Assembly: GCA_032433765.1 (NCBI GenBank)
Contig: JAVIAB010000041.1
Location: forward strand, 82,335,928 to 82,399,927
Direction: 5' to 3'
Length of the DNA: 64,000 nt
Origin: Megaustenia siamemsis
Lineage: Eukaryota > Mollusca > Gastropoda > Stylommatophora > Ariophantidae
Shown here: positions 28,891-42,486 of the stretch, piece after piece
How positions within the stretch are numbered: position 1 is the first letter of the stretch
Layout: each line of letters begins with the position of its first letter
Program-made: the position numbers and the translations under genes
Notes under the pieces: generated by a model
The model's input: the letters and a program-made list of their open reading frames with translations, nothing else
What the model was told of the DNA's origin: nothing
The model's database searches: none

Positions 28891-29290
28891 GAATAAGCCA
28901 AGTATTCAAAGACTCAAAGAAAAATGCTCTCCAATCATCATCTTTCCACAACACAATCATTCCTCTCATCAACTTTCCAATCTTTACTCAACTTCTCTGA
29001 TTGTCCCGTTGATCATCTATGTTAGCCACGATAAAGAAATTACAATTCTAGTCAATTTTTTACAGTAAAATAAAATGAGGGCAATGTAACACAAACAGGA
29101 TGGGACAAGACAACTTTGATAAATAAACAATCTGATGGAAGTAGGGTCTGAATATGACAGTCTAGGCAGCAGCAAAACACTGAGGCATCTCTGGTGGGGG
29201 CAACCTTAATGCAGCAGCAGGGCAGCTGCCCATCAGCTGACTAAGATCTACCAGTTCTACCTCCTCATTTGTCTCCCCTGGTAATAGCCA
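28891..29290 (-). other. Single-copy island with a possible terminal exon (copy 1)
   Basis: On the minus strand an acceptor-like ttatattggctattaccag is followed by an open frame ETNEEVELVDLSQLMG, then PPPEMPQCF, ending in TAG near 29159. The plus strand of the same stretch also has a short open frame (NTEASLVGATLMQQQG). I recognise neither. The island is repeated at 36868-37266 with one extra C in the run next to the acceptor (tctcccctgg here, tctccccctgg there). Confidence 0.3.
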
Positions 29291-31545
29291 ATATAAAAGC
29301 AGGCTGGCTAATAGAAGCAATGACCGCTGTAGTGGTAGCTTTCACTAAGATGGGACAAGTCTCACAGGCTGGCTAATAGAAGCAATCACCGCTGTAGTGG
29401 TAGCTTTCCCTAAGATGGGACAAGTCACACTGGCTAATAGAAGCAAGGACTGCTGTAGTGGTAGCTTTCACTAAGATGGGACAAGTCTCACAGGCTGGCT
29501 AATAGAAGCAATGACCGCTGTAGTGGTAGCTTTCACTAAGATGGGACAAGTCTCACAGGCTGGCTAATAGAAGCAATCACCGCTGTAGTGGTAGCTTTCC
29601 CTAAGATGGGACAAGTCACACTGGCTAATAGAAGCAAGGACTGCTGTAGTGGTAGCTTTCACTAAGATGGGACAAGTCTCACAGGCTGGCTAATAGAAGC
29701 AAGGACTGCTGTAGTGGTAGCTTTCACTAAGATGGGACAAGTCTCACAGGCTGGCTAATAGAAGCAATCACCGCTGTAGTGGTAGCTTTCCCTAAGATGG
29801 GACAAGTCACACTGGCTAATAGAAGCAAGGACTGCTGTAGTGGTAGCTTTCACTAAGATGGGACAAGTCACACTGGCTAATAGAAGCAAGGACTGCTGTA
29901 GTGGTAGCTTTCACTAAGATGGGACAAGTCTCACAGGCTGGCTAATAGAAGCAAGGACTGCTGTAGTGGTAGCTTTCACTAAGATGGGACAAGTCTCACA
30001 GGCTGGCTAATAGAAGCAATGACTGCTGTAGTGGTAGCTTTCACTAAGATGGGACAAGTCACACAGGCTGGCTAATAGAAGCAATGACTGCTGTAGTGGT
30101 AGCTTTCACTAAGATGGGACAAGTCACACAGGCTGGCTAATAGAAGCAAGGACTGCTGTAGTGGTAGCTTTCACTAAGATGGGACAAGTCACACTGGCTA
30201 ATAGAAGCAAGGACTGCTGTAGTGGTAGCTTTATCTATGATGTAAGGACTGCTGTAGTGGTAGCTTTATCTATGATGGAAGTACTGCTGTAGTGGTAGCT
30301 TTATCTATGATGGAAGGACTGCTGTAGTGGTAGCTTTCTATGATGGAAGGACTGCTGTAGTGGTAGCTTTCACTATGATGGAAGGACTGCTGTAGTGGTA
30401 GCTTTATCTATGATGGAAGTACTGCTGTAGTGGTAGCTTTATCTATGATGGAAGGACTGCTGTAGTGGTAGCTTTCTATGATGGAAGGACTGCTGTAGTG
30501 GTAGCTTTATCTATGATGGAAGGACTGCTGTAGTGGTAGCTTTCACTATGATGGAAGGACTGCTGTAGTGGTAGCTTTATCTATGATGGAAGTACTGCTG
30601 TAGTGGTAGCTTTATCTATGATGGAAGGACTGCTGTAGTGGTAGCTTTCACTATGATGGAAGGACTGCTGTAGTGGTAGCTTTATCTATGATGGAAGTAC
30701 TGCTGTAGTGGTAGCTTTATCTATGATGGAAGTACTGCTGTAGTGGTAGCTTTCACTATGATGGAAGGACTGCTGTAGTGGTAGCTTTCACTAAGATGGG
30801 ACAAGTCACACAGGCTGGCTAATAGAAGCAAGGACTGCTTTAGTGGTAGCTTTCACTATGATGGAAGGACTGCTGTAGTGGTAGCTTTCACTAAGATGGG
30901 ACAAGTCTCACAGGCTGGCTAATAGAAGCAAGGACTGCTGTAGTGGTAGCTTTCACTAAGATGGGACAAGTCACACAGGCTGGCTAATAGAAGCAATGAC
31001 CGCTGTAGTGGTAGCTTTCATCAAGATGGAACAAGTCACACAGGCTGGCTAATAGAAGCAATGACTGCTGTAGTGGTAGCTTTCACTAAGATGGGACAAG
31101 TCACACAGGCTGGCTAATAGAAGCAAGGACTGCTACAGTGGTAGCTTCCACTATGATGGAAGGACTGCTACAGTGGTAGCTTCCACTATGATGGAAGGAC
31201 TGCTACAGTGGTAGCTTCCACTATGATGGAAGGACTGCTACAGTGGTAGCTTCCACTATGATGGAAGGACTGCTACAGTGGTAGCTTCCACTAAGATGGA
31301 AGGACTGCTACAGTGGTAGCTTCCACTATGATGGAAGAACTGCTACAGTGGTAGCTTCCACTATGATGGAAGGACTGCTACAGTGGTAGCTTCCACTAAG
31401 ATGGAAGGACTGCTACAGTGGTAGCTTCCACTATGATGGAAGGACTGCTACAGTGGTAGCTTCCACTATGATGGAAGGACTTCTACAGTGGTAGCTTCCA
31501 CTATGATGGAAGGACTGCTACAGTGGTAGCTCCCACTGTGATGGA
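29291..31545 (+). repeat. 65 bp / 35 bp compound minisatellite, copy 1
   Basis: Long units: ggctggctaatagaagcaat + gaccgctgtagtggtagctt + tcactaagatgggacaagtc + tcaca. Short 35 bp units keep only the middle: ggactgctgtagtggtagct + ttatctatgatggaa. To the right is another 35 bp class, aaggactgctacagtggtag + cttccactatgatgg. The shared core is ctgtagtggtagctt. Confidence 0.95.
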
Positions 31546-31933
31546 AGACCTCTAGATGGGACCTAGTCACAGTTTCCCAGCAGACCCTTCAAGAGAACTT
31601 TTCCAGGAAAAACTGGGAATGTCAAGAAAGCCATTACGCCCCATCAGACTTGATCTGGCCATATCATCCTGCAGCATTAGGTCAACAACTGACCTGGTTC
31701 AATGACTCAGCGATACAGGACTGTCCGCATTACTACAGGGTGTTTGTGGCTCATGTACACTGGCCACTTCAATAGGGCAAACCAAAAGAGCTGCTGGAGG
31801 CTTGAATTAGCATCTGTTCTGATATGAGGCTGGTATTTGTAGCTTTTGGTCCAACTTTGTCATATCCTTCATTAAGGCACAGACAACTATCTGAATGTAG
31901 ATGACTTGACTCTGCTAGTTGCTCTTTATGGCA
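31546..31933. other. Single-copy island between arrays, coding on neither strand proven (copy 1)
   Basis: Plus strand: 31542-31772 is open for 77 codons to TAG (31773-31775), with peptide pieces such as SHYAPSDLIWPYHPAALGQQ and HYYRVFVAHVHW. An acceptor-like cagtttcccagcag lies inside. Minus strand: after a good acceptor (catgcaactttctgcag, exon start 31933) a 55-codon frame runs to a stop at 31769 (NEGYDKVGPKATNTSLISEQ). Both look protein-like and neither is recognised. An identical island lies 7975 bp to the right. Confidence 0.35.
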
Positions 31934-32400
31934 CTGCAGAAAGTTGCATGTCTTTTTTAGCAGCTCTGTGGGTGCAGAAAGTTGCATGTCTTTTTTAGCA
32001 GCTCTGTGGGTGCAGAAAGTTGCATGTCTTTTTTAGCAGTTCTTTGGGTGCAGAAAGTTGCATGTCTTTTTTAGCAGCTCTGTGGGTGCAGAAAGTTGCA
32101 TGTCTTTTTTAGCAGCTCTGTGGGTACAGAAAGTTCCATGTCTTTTTTAGCAGCTCTGTGTGTGCAGAAAGTTGCATGTCTTTTTTAGCAGCTCTGTGGG
32201 TACAGAAAGTTGCATGTCTGTTTTAGCAGCTCTGTGGGTGCAGAAAGTTGCATGTCTTTTTTAGCAACTTTTTGGGTGCAGAAAGTTGCATGTCTTTTTT
32301 AGCAGCTCTGTGGGTACAGAAAGTTGCATGTCTTTTTTAGCAACTTTTTGGGTGCAGAAAGTTGCATGTCTTTTTTTAGCAGCTCTGTGGGTGCAGAAAG
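31934..32400 (+). repeat. 38 bp minisatellite, copy 1
   Basis: About 12 copies of gcagctctgtgggtgcagaa + agttgcatgtcttttttа-type units (last bases ttttta). On the minus strand each unit resembles the 3' splice-site region catgcaactttctgca that borders the island to its left. Confidence 0.9.
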
Positions 32401-32450
32401 TGTACTGTCAATGGTAGGACAGGAGGAGCTGTCTTCATAGTGTAGTCAGG

Positions 32451-32918
32451 TACAGGCAGTGTAGCAACAAGTGGGGGACATATTCCAGCTGATGTCAGTG
32501 TAGCAACAAGTGGGGGACATATTCCAGCTGATGTCAGTGTAGCAACAAGTGATGGACGTATTCTAGCTGATAATGTCAGTGTAGCAACAAGTGATGGACA
32601 TATTCTAGCTGATAATGTCAGTGTAGCAACAAGTGGAGGACAGATTCTAGCTGATAATGTCAGTGTAGCAACAAGTGGTGGACAGATTCTAGGCTGATAA
32701 TGTCAGTGTAGCAACAAGTGGTGGACAGATTCTAGCTGATAATGTGAGTGTAGCAACAAGTGGTGGACAGATTCTAGCAGATAATGTCAGTGTAGCAACA
32801 AGTGGTGGACAGATTCTAGCTGATAATGTCAGTGTAGCAACAAGTGGTGGACAGATTCTAGGCTGATAAATACAGTGTAGCAACAAGTGGTGGACAGATT
32901 CTAGCAGATAATGTCAGA
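32451..32918 (+). repeat. 42 bp minisatellite, copy 1 (cut short)
   Basis: About 11 copies of gataatgtcagtgtagcaac + aagtggtggacagattctag + ct. Left units are diverged (gggggacatattccagctg). It stops abruptly at gcagataatgtca, where the 34 bp CA-rich array starts again: the junction of the large duplication. Confidence 0.95.
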
Positions 32919-35900
32919 TAATCACACACTAAACATTCAAGACACAGTTGAGCTCACACACACTAAACATTTAAGACACAGTTGAGCTCACACACTAAAC
33001 ATTCAAGACACAGTTGAGCTCACACACACTAAACATTCAAGACACAGTAGTGCTCACACACACTAAACATTCAAGACACAGTTGAGCTTACGCAAACTAA
33101 ACATTCAAAACACAGTTGAGCTCACACACACTAAACATTCAAGACACAGTTGAGCTTACACACACTAAACATTCAAAACACAGTTGAGCTCACACACACT
33201 AAACATTCAAGACACAGTTGAGCTTACACACACTAAACATTCAAGACACAGTTGAGCTTACACACACTAAACATTCAAGACACAGTTGAGCTTACACACA
33301 CTAAACATTCAAGACACATTTGAGCTCACACACACTAAACATTCAAGACACAGTTGAGCTTACACACACTAAACATTCAAGACACAGTTGAGCTTACACA
33401 CACTAAACATTCAAGACACAGTTGAGCTTACACACACTAAACATTCAAGACACAGTTGAGCTCACACACACTAAACATTCAAGACACAGTTGAGCTTACA
33501 CACACTAAACATTCAAAACACAGTTGAGCTCACACACACTAAACATTCAAGACACAGTTGAGCTTACACACACTAAACATTCAAGACACAGTTGAGCTTA
33601 CACACACTAAACATTCAAGACACAGTTGAGCTTACACACACTAAATATTCAAGACACAGTTGAGCTCACACACACTAAACATTCAAGACACAGTTGAGCT
33701 TACACACACTAAACATTCAAGACACAGTTGAGCTTACACACACTAAACATTCAAGACACAGTTGAGCTCACACACACTAAACATTCAAGACACAGTTGAG
33801 CTCACACACACTAAACATTCAAGACACAGTTGAGCTTACACACACTAAACATTCAAGACACACTAAACATTCAAGACACAGTTGAGCTTTACACACACTA
33901 AACATTCAAGACACAGTTGAGCTCACACACACTAAACATTCAAGACACAGTTGAGCTCACACACACTAAACATTCAAGACACAGTTGAGCTTACACACAC
34001 TAAACATTCAAGACACAGTTGAGCTCACACACACTAAACATTCAAGACACAGTTGAGCTCACACACACTAAACATTCAAGACACACTAAACATTCAAGAC
34101 ACAGTTGAGCTTACACACACTAAACATTCAAGACACAGTTGAGATTACACACACTAAACATTCAAGACACAGTTGAGCTTACACACACTAAACATTCAAG
34201 ACACAGTTGAGCTTACACACACTGAACATTCAAGACACAGTTGAGCTCACACACACTAAACATTCAAGACACAGTTGAGCTTACACACACTAAACATTCA
34301 AGACACACTAAAAATTCAAGACACAGTTGAGCTTACACACACTAAACATTCAAGACACAGTTGAGCTTACACACACTAAACATTCAAGACACAGTTGAGC
34401 TCACACACACTAAACATTCAAGACACAGTTGAGCTTACACACACTAAACATTCAAGACACAGTTGAGCTTACACACACTAAACATTCAAGACACAGTTGA
34501 GCTCACACACACTAAACATTCAAGACACAGTTGAGCTCACACACACTAAACATTCAAGACACAGTTGAGCTCACACACACTAAACATTCAAGACACAGTT
34601 GAGATTACACACACTAAACATTCAAGACACAGTTGAGCTTACACACACTAAACATTCAAGACACACTAAACATTCAAGACACAGTTGAGCTTTACACACA
34701 CTAAACATTCAAGACACAGTTGAGCTCACACACACTAAACATTCAAGACACAGTTGAGCTCACACACACTAAACATTCAAGACACAGTTGAGCTTACACA
34801 CACTAAACATTCAAGACACAGTTGAGCTTACACACACTAAACATTCAAGACACAGTTGAGCTCACACACACTAAACATTCAAGACACAGTTGAGCTCACA
34901 CACACTAAACATTCAAGACACAGTTGAGCTTACACACACTAAACATTCAAAACACAGTTGAGCTCACACACACTAAACATTCAAGACACAGTTGAGCTTA
35001 CACACACTAAACATTCAAGACACAGTTGAGCTTACACACACTAAACATTCAAGACACAGTTGAGCTTACACACACTAAACATTCAAGACACATTTGAGCT
35101 CACACACACTAAACATTCAAGACACAGTTGAGCTTACACACACTAAACATTCAAGACACAGTTGAGCTTACACACACTAAACATTCAAGACACAGTTGAG
35201 CTTACACACACTAAACATTCAAGACACAGTTGAGCTCACACACACTAAACATTCAAGACACAGTTGAGCTTACACACACTAAACATTCAAAACACAGTTG
35301 AGCTCACACACACTAAACATTCAAGACACAGTTGAGCTTACACACACTAAACATTCAAGACACAGTTGAGCTTACACACACTAAACATTCAAGACACAGT
35401 TGAGCTTACACACACTAAATATTCAAGACACAGTTGAGCTCACACACACTAAACATTCAAGACACAGTTGAGCTTACACACACTAAACATTCAAGACACA
35501 GTTGAGCTTACACACACTAAACATTCAAGACACAGTTGAGCTCACACACACTAAACATTCAAGACACAGTTGAGCTCACACACACTAAACATTCAAGACA
35601 CAGTTGAGCTTACACACACTAAACATTCAAGACACACTAAACATTCAAGACACAGTTGAGCTTTACACACACTAAACATTCAAGACACAGTTGAGCTCAC
35701 ACACACTAAACATTCAAGACACAGTTGAGCTCACACACACTAAACATTCAAGACACAGTTGAGCTTACACACACTAAACATTCAAGACACAGTTGAGCTC
35801 ACACACACTAAACATTCAAGACACAGTTGAGCTCACACACACTAAACATTCAAGACACACTAAACATTCAAGACACAGTTGAGCTTACACACACTAAACA

Positions 35901-36867
35901 TTCAAGACACAGTTGAGATTACACACACTAAACATTCAAGACACAGTTGAGCTTACACACACTAAACATTCAAGACACAGTTGAGCTTACACACACTGAA
36001 CATTCAAGACACAGTTGAGCTCACACACACTAAACATTCAAGACACAGTTGAGCTTACACACACTAAACATTCAAGACACACTAAAAATTCAAGACACAG
36101 TTGAGCTTACACACACTAAACATTCAAGACACAGTTGAGCTTACACACACTAAACATTCAAGACACAGTTGAGCTCACACACACTAAACATTCAAGACAC
36201 AGTTGAGCTTACACACACTAAACATTCAAGACACAGTTGAGCTTACACACACTAAACATTCAAGACACAGTTGAGCTCACACACACTAAACATTCAAGAC
36301 ACAGTTGAGCTCACACACACTAAACATTCAAGACACAGTTGAGCTCACACACACTAAACATTCAAGACACAGTTGAGATTACACACACTAAACATTCAAG
36401 ACACAGTTGAGCTTACACACACTAAACATTCAAGACACACTAAACATTCAAGACACAGTTGAGCTTTACACACACTAAACATTCAAGACACAGTTGAGCT
36501 CACACACACTAAACATTCAAGACACAGTTGAGCTCACACACACTAAACATTCAAGACACAGTTGAGCTTACACACACTAAACATTCAAGACACAGTTGAG
36601 CTTACACACACTAAACATTCAAGACACAGTTGAGCTCACACACACTAAACATTCAAGACACAGTTGAGCTCACACACACTAAACATTCAAGACACAGTTG
36701 AGCTTACACACACTAAACATTCAAGACACAGTTGAGCTCACACACACTAAACATTCAAGACACAGTTGAGCTCACACACACTAAACATTCAAGACACAGT
36801 TGAGCTTACACATACTAAACATTCAAGACACAGTTGAGCTCACACACACTAAACATTCAAGACACAG
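32919..36867 (+). repeat. 34 bp CA-rich minisatellite, copy 2
   Basis: The same unit as 26498-28890. It is longer because a run of about 1.77 kb is present twice. Markers such as cacactgaacattc (once near 28017 in copy 1) occur here near 34220 and 35996. Confidence 0.95.
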
Positions 36868-37266
36868 AATAAGCCAAGTATTCAAAGACTCAAAGAAAAA
36901 TGCTCTCCAATCATCATCTTTCCACAACACAATCATTCCTCTCATCAACTTTCCAATCTTTACTCAACTTCTCTGATTGTCCCGTTGATCATCTATGTTA
37001 GCCACGATAAAGAAATTACAATTCTAGTCAATTTTTTACAGTAAAATAAAATGAGGGCAATGTAACACAAACAGGATGGGACAAGACAACTTTGATAAAT
37101 AAACAATCTGATGGAAGTAGGGTCTGAATATGACAGTCTAGGCAGCAGCAAAACACTGAGGCATCTCTGGTGGGGGCAACCTTAATGCAGCAGCAGGGCA
37201 GCTGCCCATCAGCTGACTAAGATCTACCAGTTCTACCTCCTCATTTGTCTCCCCCTGGTAATAGCC
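36868..37266 (-). other. Single-copy island with a possible terminal exon (copy 2)
   Basis: Duplicate of 28891-29290 with one extra C. The minus-strand open frame and its TAG are kept. Confidence 0.3.
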
Positions 37267-39520
37267 AATATAAAAGCAGGCTGGCTAATAGAAGCAATGA
37301 CCGCTGTAGTGGTAGCTTTCACTAAGATGGGACAAGTCTCACAGGCTGGCTAATAGAAGCAATCACCGCTGTAGTGGTAGCTTTCCCTAAGATGGGACAA
37401 GTCACACTGGCTAATAGAAGCAAGGACTGCTGTAGTGGTAGCTTTCACTAAGATGGGACAAGTCTCACAGGCTGGCTAATAGAAGCAATGACCGCTGTAG
37501 TGGTAGCTTTCACTAAGATGGGACAAGTCTCACAGGCTGGCTAATAGAAGCAATCACCGCTGTAGTGGTAGCTTTCCCTAAGATGGGACAAGTCACACTG
37601 GCTAATAGAAGCAAGGACTGCTGTAGTGGTAGCTTTCACTAAGATGGGACAAGTCTCACAGGCTGGCTAATAGAAGCAAGGACTGCTGTAGTGGTAGCTT
37701 TCACTAAGATGGGACAAGTCTCACAGGCTGGCTAATAGAAGCAATCACCGCTGTAGTGGTAGCTTTCCCTAAGATGGGACAAGTCACACTGGCTAATAGA
37801 AGCAAGGACTGCTGTAGTGGTAGCTTTCACTAAGATGGGACAAGTCACACTGGCTAATAGAAGCAAGGACTGCTGTAGTGGTAGCTTTCACTAAGATGGG
37901 ACAAGTCTCACAGGCTGGCTAATAGAAGCAAGGACTGCTGTAGTGGTAGCTTTCACTAAGATGGGACAAGTCTCACAGGCTGGCTAATAGAAGCAATGAC
38001 TGCTGTAGTGGTAGCTTTCACTAAGATGGGACAAGTCACACAGGCTGGCTAATAGAAGCAATGACTGCTGTAGTGGTAGCTTTCACTAAGATGGGACAAG
38101 TCACACAGGCTGGCTAATAGAAGCAAGGACTGCTGTAGTGGTAGCTTTCACTAAGATGGGACAAGTCACACTGGCTAATAGAAGCAAGGACTGCTGTAGT
38201 GGTAGCTTTATCTATGATGTAAGGACTGCTGTAGTGGTAGCTTTATCTATGATGGAAGTACTGCTGTAGTGGTAGCTTTATCTATGATGGAAGGACTGCT
38301 GTAGTGGTAGCTTTCTATGATGGAAGGACTGCTGTAGTGGTAGCTTTCACTATGATGGAAGGACTGCTGTAGTGGTAGCTTTCTATGATGGAAGGACTGC
38401 TGTAGTGGTAGCTTTCACTATGATGGAAGGACTGCTGTAGTGGTAGCTTTATCTATGATGGAAGTACTGCTGTAGTGGTAGCTTTATCTATGATGGAAGG
38501 ACTGCTGTAGTGGTAGCTTTCTATGATGGAAGGACTGCTGTAGTGGTAGCTTTATCTATGATGGAAGGACTGCTGTAGTGGTAGCTTTCACTATGATGGA
38601 AGGACTGCTGTAGTGGTAGCTTTATCTATGATGGAAGTACTGCTGTAGTGGTAGCTTTCACTATGATGGAAGGACTGCTGTAGTGGTAGCTTTATCTATG
38701 ATGGAAGGACTGCTGTAGTGGTAGCTTTCACTATGATGGAAGGACTGCTGTAGTGGTAGCTTTCACTAAGATGGGACAAGTCACACAGGCTGGCTAATAG
38801 AAGCAAGGACTGCTTTAGTGGTAGCTTTCACTATGATGGAAGGACTGCTGTAGTGGTAGCTTTCACTAAGATGGGACAAGTCTCACAGGCTGGCTAATAG
38901 AAGCAAGGACTGCTGTAGTGGTAGCTTTCACTAAGATGGGACAAGTCACACAGGCTGGCTAATAGAAGCAATGACCGCTGTAGTGGTAGCTTTCATCAAG
39001 ATGGAACAAGTCACACAGGCTGGCTAATAGAAGCAATGACTGCTGTAGTGGTAGCTTTCACTAAGATGGGACAAGTCACACAGGCTGGCTAATAGAAGCA
39101 AGGACTGCTACAGTGGTAGCTTCCACTATGATGGAAGGACTGCTACAGTGGTAGCTTCCACTATGATGGAAGGACTGCTACAGTGGTAGCTTCCACTATG
39201 ATGGAAGGACTGCTACAGTGGTAGCTTCCACTATGATGGAAGGACTGCTACAGTGGTAGCTTCCACTAAGATGGAAGGACTGCTACAGTGGTAGCTTCCA
39301 CTATGATGGAAGAACTGCTACAGTGGTAGCTTCCACTATGATGGAAGGACTGCTACAGTGGTAGCTTCCACTAAGATGGAAGGACTGCTACAGTGGTAGC
39401 TTCCACTATGATGGAAGGACTGCTACAGTGGTAGCTTCCACTATGATGGAAGGACTTCTACAGTGGTAGCTTCCACTATGATGGAAGGACTGCTACAGTG
39501 GTAGCTTCCACTGTGATGGA
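37267..39520 (+). repeat. 65 bp / 35 bp compound minisatellite, copy 2
   Basis: Duplicate of 29291-31545 with a few unit gains and losses in the short-unit part (around 38340-38720). Confidence 0.95.
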
Positions 39521-39908
39521 AGACCTCTAGATGGGACCTAGTCACAGTTTCCCAGCAGACCCTTCAAGAGAACTTTTCCAGGAAAAACTGGGAATGTCAA
39601 GAAAGCCATTACGCCCCATCAGACTTGATCTGGCCATATCATCCTGCAGCATTAGGTCAACAACTGACCTGGTTCAATGACTCAGCGATACAGGACTGTC
39701 CGCATTACTACAGGGTGTTTGTGGCTCATGTACACTGGCCACTTCAATAGGGCAAACCAAAAGAGCTGCTGGAGGCTTGAATTAGCATCTGTTCTGATAT
39801 GAGGCTGGTATTTGTAGCTTTTGGTCCAACTTTGTCATATCCTTCATTAAGGCACAGACAACTATCTGAATGTAGATGACTTGACTCTGCTAGTTGCTCT
39901 TTATGGCA
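39521..39908. other. Single-copy island (copy 2)
   Basis: Duplicate of 31546-31933 with both open frames intact (plus strand from 39517 to its stop at 39748; minus strand stop at 39744). Confidence 0.35.
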
Positions 39909-40374
39909 CTGCAGAAAGTTGCATGTCTTTTTTAGCAGCTCTGTGGGTGCAGAAAGTTGCATGTCTTTTTTAGCAGCTCTGTGGGTGCAGAAAGTTGCAT
40001 GTCTTTTTTAGCAGTTCTTTGGGTGCAGAAAGTTGCATGTCTTTTTTAGCAGCTCTGTGGGTGCAGAAAGTTGCATGTCTTTTTTAGCAGCTCTGTGGGT
40101 ACAGAAAGTTCCATGTCTTTTTTAGCAGCTCTGTGTGTGCAGAAAGTTGCATGTCTTTTTTAGCAGCTCTGTGGGTACAGAAAGTTGCATGTCTGTTTTA
40201 GCAGCTCTGTGGGTGCAGAAAGTTGCATGTCTTTTTTAGCAACTTTTGGGTGCAGAAAGTTGCATGTCTTTTTTAGCAGCTCTGTGGGTACAGAAAGTTG
40301 CATGTCTTTTTTAGCAACTTTTTGGGTGCAGAAAGTTGCATGTCTTTTTTTAGCAGCTCTGTGGGTGCAGAAAG
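39909..40374 (+). repeat. 38 bp minisatellite, copy 2
   Basis: Duplicate of 31934-32400. One unit has lost a T (aacttttggg for aactttttggg), which changes the local offset from 7975 to 7974. Confidence 0.9.
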
Positions 40375-40424
40375 TGTACTGTCAATGGTAGGACAGGAGG
40401 AGCTGTCTTCATAGTGTAGTCAGG

Positions 40425-42486
40425 TACAGGCAGTGTAGCAACAAGTGGGGGACATATTCCAGCTGATGTCAGTGTAGCAACAAGTGGGGGACATATTCCA
40501 GCTGATGTCAGTGTAGCAACAAGTGATGGACGTATTCTAGCTGATAATGTCAGTGTAGCAACAAGTGATGGACATATTCTAGCTGATAATGTCAGTGTAG
40601 CAACAAGTGGAGGACAGATTCTAGCTGATAATGTCAGTGTAGCAACAAGTGGTGGACAGATTCTAGGCTGATAATGTCAGTGTAGCAACAAGTGGTGGAC
40701 AGATTCTAGCTGATAATGTGAGTGTAGCAACAAGTGGTGGACAGATTCTAGCAGATAATGTCAGTGTAGCAACAAGTGGTGGACAGATTCTAGCTGATAA
40801 TGTCAGTGTAGCAACAAGTGGTGGACAGATTCTAGGCTGATAAATACAGTGTAGCAACAAGTGGTGGACAGATTCTAGCAGATAATGTCAGTGTAGCAAC
40901 AAGTGGTGTACAGATTCTAGCTGATGTCAGTGTAACAACAAGTGGTGGACAGATACTAGCTGATAATGTGAGTGTAGCAACAAGTGGTGGACAGATTCTA
41001 GGCTGATAATGTCAGTGTAGCAACAAGTGGTGGACAGATTCTAGCTGATAATGTGAGTGTAGCAACAAGTGGTGGACAGATTCTAGCTGATAATGTGAGT
41101 GTAGCAACAACTGGTGGACAGATTCTAGCTGATAATGTGAGTGTAGCAACAAGTGGTGGACAGATTCTAGCTGATAATGTCAGTGTAGCAACAAGTGGTG
41201 GACAGATTCTAGGCTGATAATGTGAGTGTAGCAACAAGTGGTGGACAGATTCTAGGCTGATAAATACAGTGTAGCAACAAGTGGTGGACAGATTCTAGCT
41301 GATAATGTTAGTGTAGCAACAAGTGGTGGACAGATTCTAGGCTGATAAATACAGTGTAGCAACAAGTGGTGGACAGATTCTAGCTGATAATGTGAGTGTA
41401 GCAACAAGTGGTGGACAGATTCTAGGCTGATAATGTCAGTGTAGCAACAAGTGGTGGACAGATTCTAGCTGATAATGTCAGTGTAGCAACAAGTGGTGGA
41501 CAGATTCTAGCTGATAATGTCAGTGTAGCAACAAGTGGTGGACAGATTCTAGGCTGATAATGTCAGTGTAGCAACAAGTGGTGGACAGATTCTAGGCTGA
41601 TAATGTGAGTGTAGCAACAAGTGGTGGACAGATTCTAGCTGATAATGTGAGTGTAGCAACAAGTGGTGGACAGATTCTAGCTGATAATGTCAGTGTAGCA
41701 ACAAGTGGTGGACAGATTCTAGCTGATAATGTCAGTGTAGCAACAAGTGGTGGACAGATTCTAGCTGATAATGTCAGTGTAGCAACAAGTGGTGGACAGA
41801 TTCTAGGCTGATAATGTCAGTGTAGCAACAAGTGGTGGACAGATTCTAGGCTGATAATGTGAGTGTAGCAACAAGTGGTGGACAGATTCTAGCTGATAAT
41901 GTGAGTGTAGCAACAAGTGGTGGACAGATTCTAGCTGATAATGTCAGTGTAGCAACAAGTGGTGGACAGATTCTAGCTGATAATGTCAGTGTAGCAACAA
42001 GTGGTGGACAGATTCTAGCTGATAATGTGAGTGTAGCAACAAGTGGTGGACAGATTCTAGCTGATAATGTCAGTGTAGCAACAAGTGGTGGACAGATTCT
42101 AGCTGATGTCAGTGTAGCAACAAGTGGTGGACAGATTCTAGCAGATAATGTCAGTGTAGCAACAAGTGGTGGACAGATTCTAGCTGATAATGTGAGTGTA
42201 GCAACAAGTGGTGGACAGATTCTAGCTGATAATGTCAGTGTAGCAACAAGTGGTGGACAGATTCTAGGCTGATAAATACAGTGTAGCAACAAGTGGTGGA
42301 CAGATTCTAGCTGATAATGTGAGTGTAGCAACAAGTGGTGGACAGATTCTAGCTGATAATGTCAGTGTAGCAACAAGTGGTGGACAGATTCTAGCTGATA
42401 ATGTCAGTGTAGCAACAAGTGGTGGACAGATTCTAGCTGATAATGTCAGTGTAGCAACAAGTGGTGGACAGATTCTAGCAGATAAT
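40425..42486 (+). repeat. 42 bp minisatellite, copy 2 (full length)
   Basis: About 49 copies. The first ten or so match copy 1, and the rest exist only here. Units with taggctgataa (one extra G) break the frame. Between them the 14-codon period gives open frames on both strands that are not genes. Confidence 0.95.

Larger units (their letters stand above)
26721..40890 (+). repeat. Large tandem duplication (26721-32918 and 32923-40890)
   Basis: The order CA-rich array, island, 65/35 bp array, island, 38 bp array, 42 bp array occurs twice. The left markers align at an offset of 6202 (rare cacagtagtgctcac at 26843 and 33045). The right markers align at 7975 (the island stop codon, for example). 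Homologous single-copy islands look identical apart from rare one-base changes. The difference of offsets, about 1773 bp, is a further internal duplication within the second CA-rich array. Confidence 0.92.
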
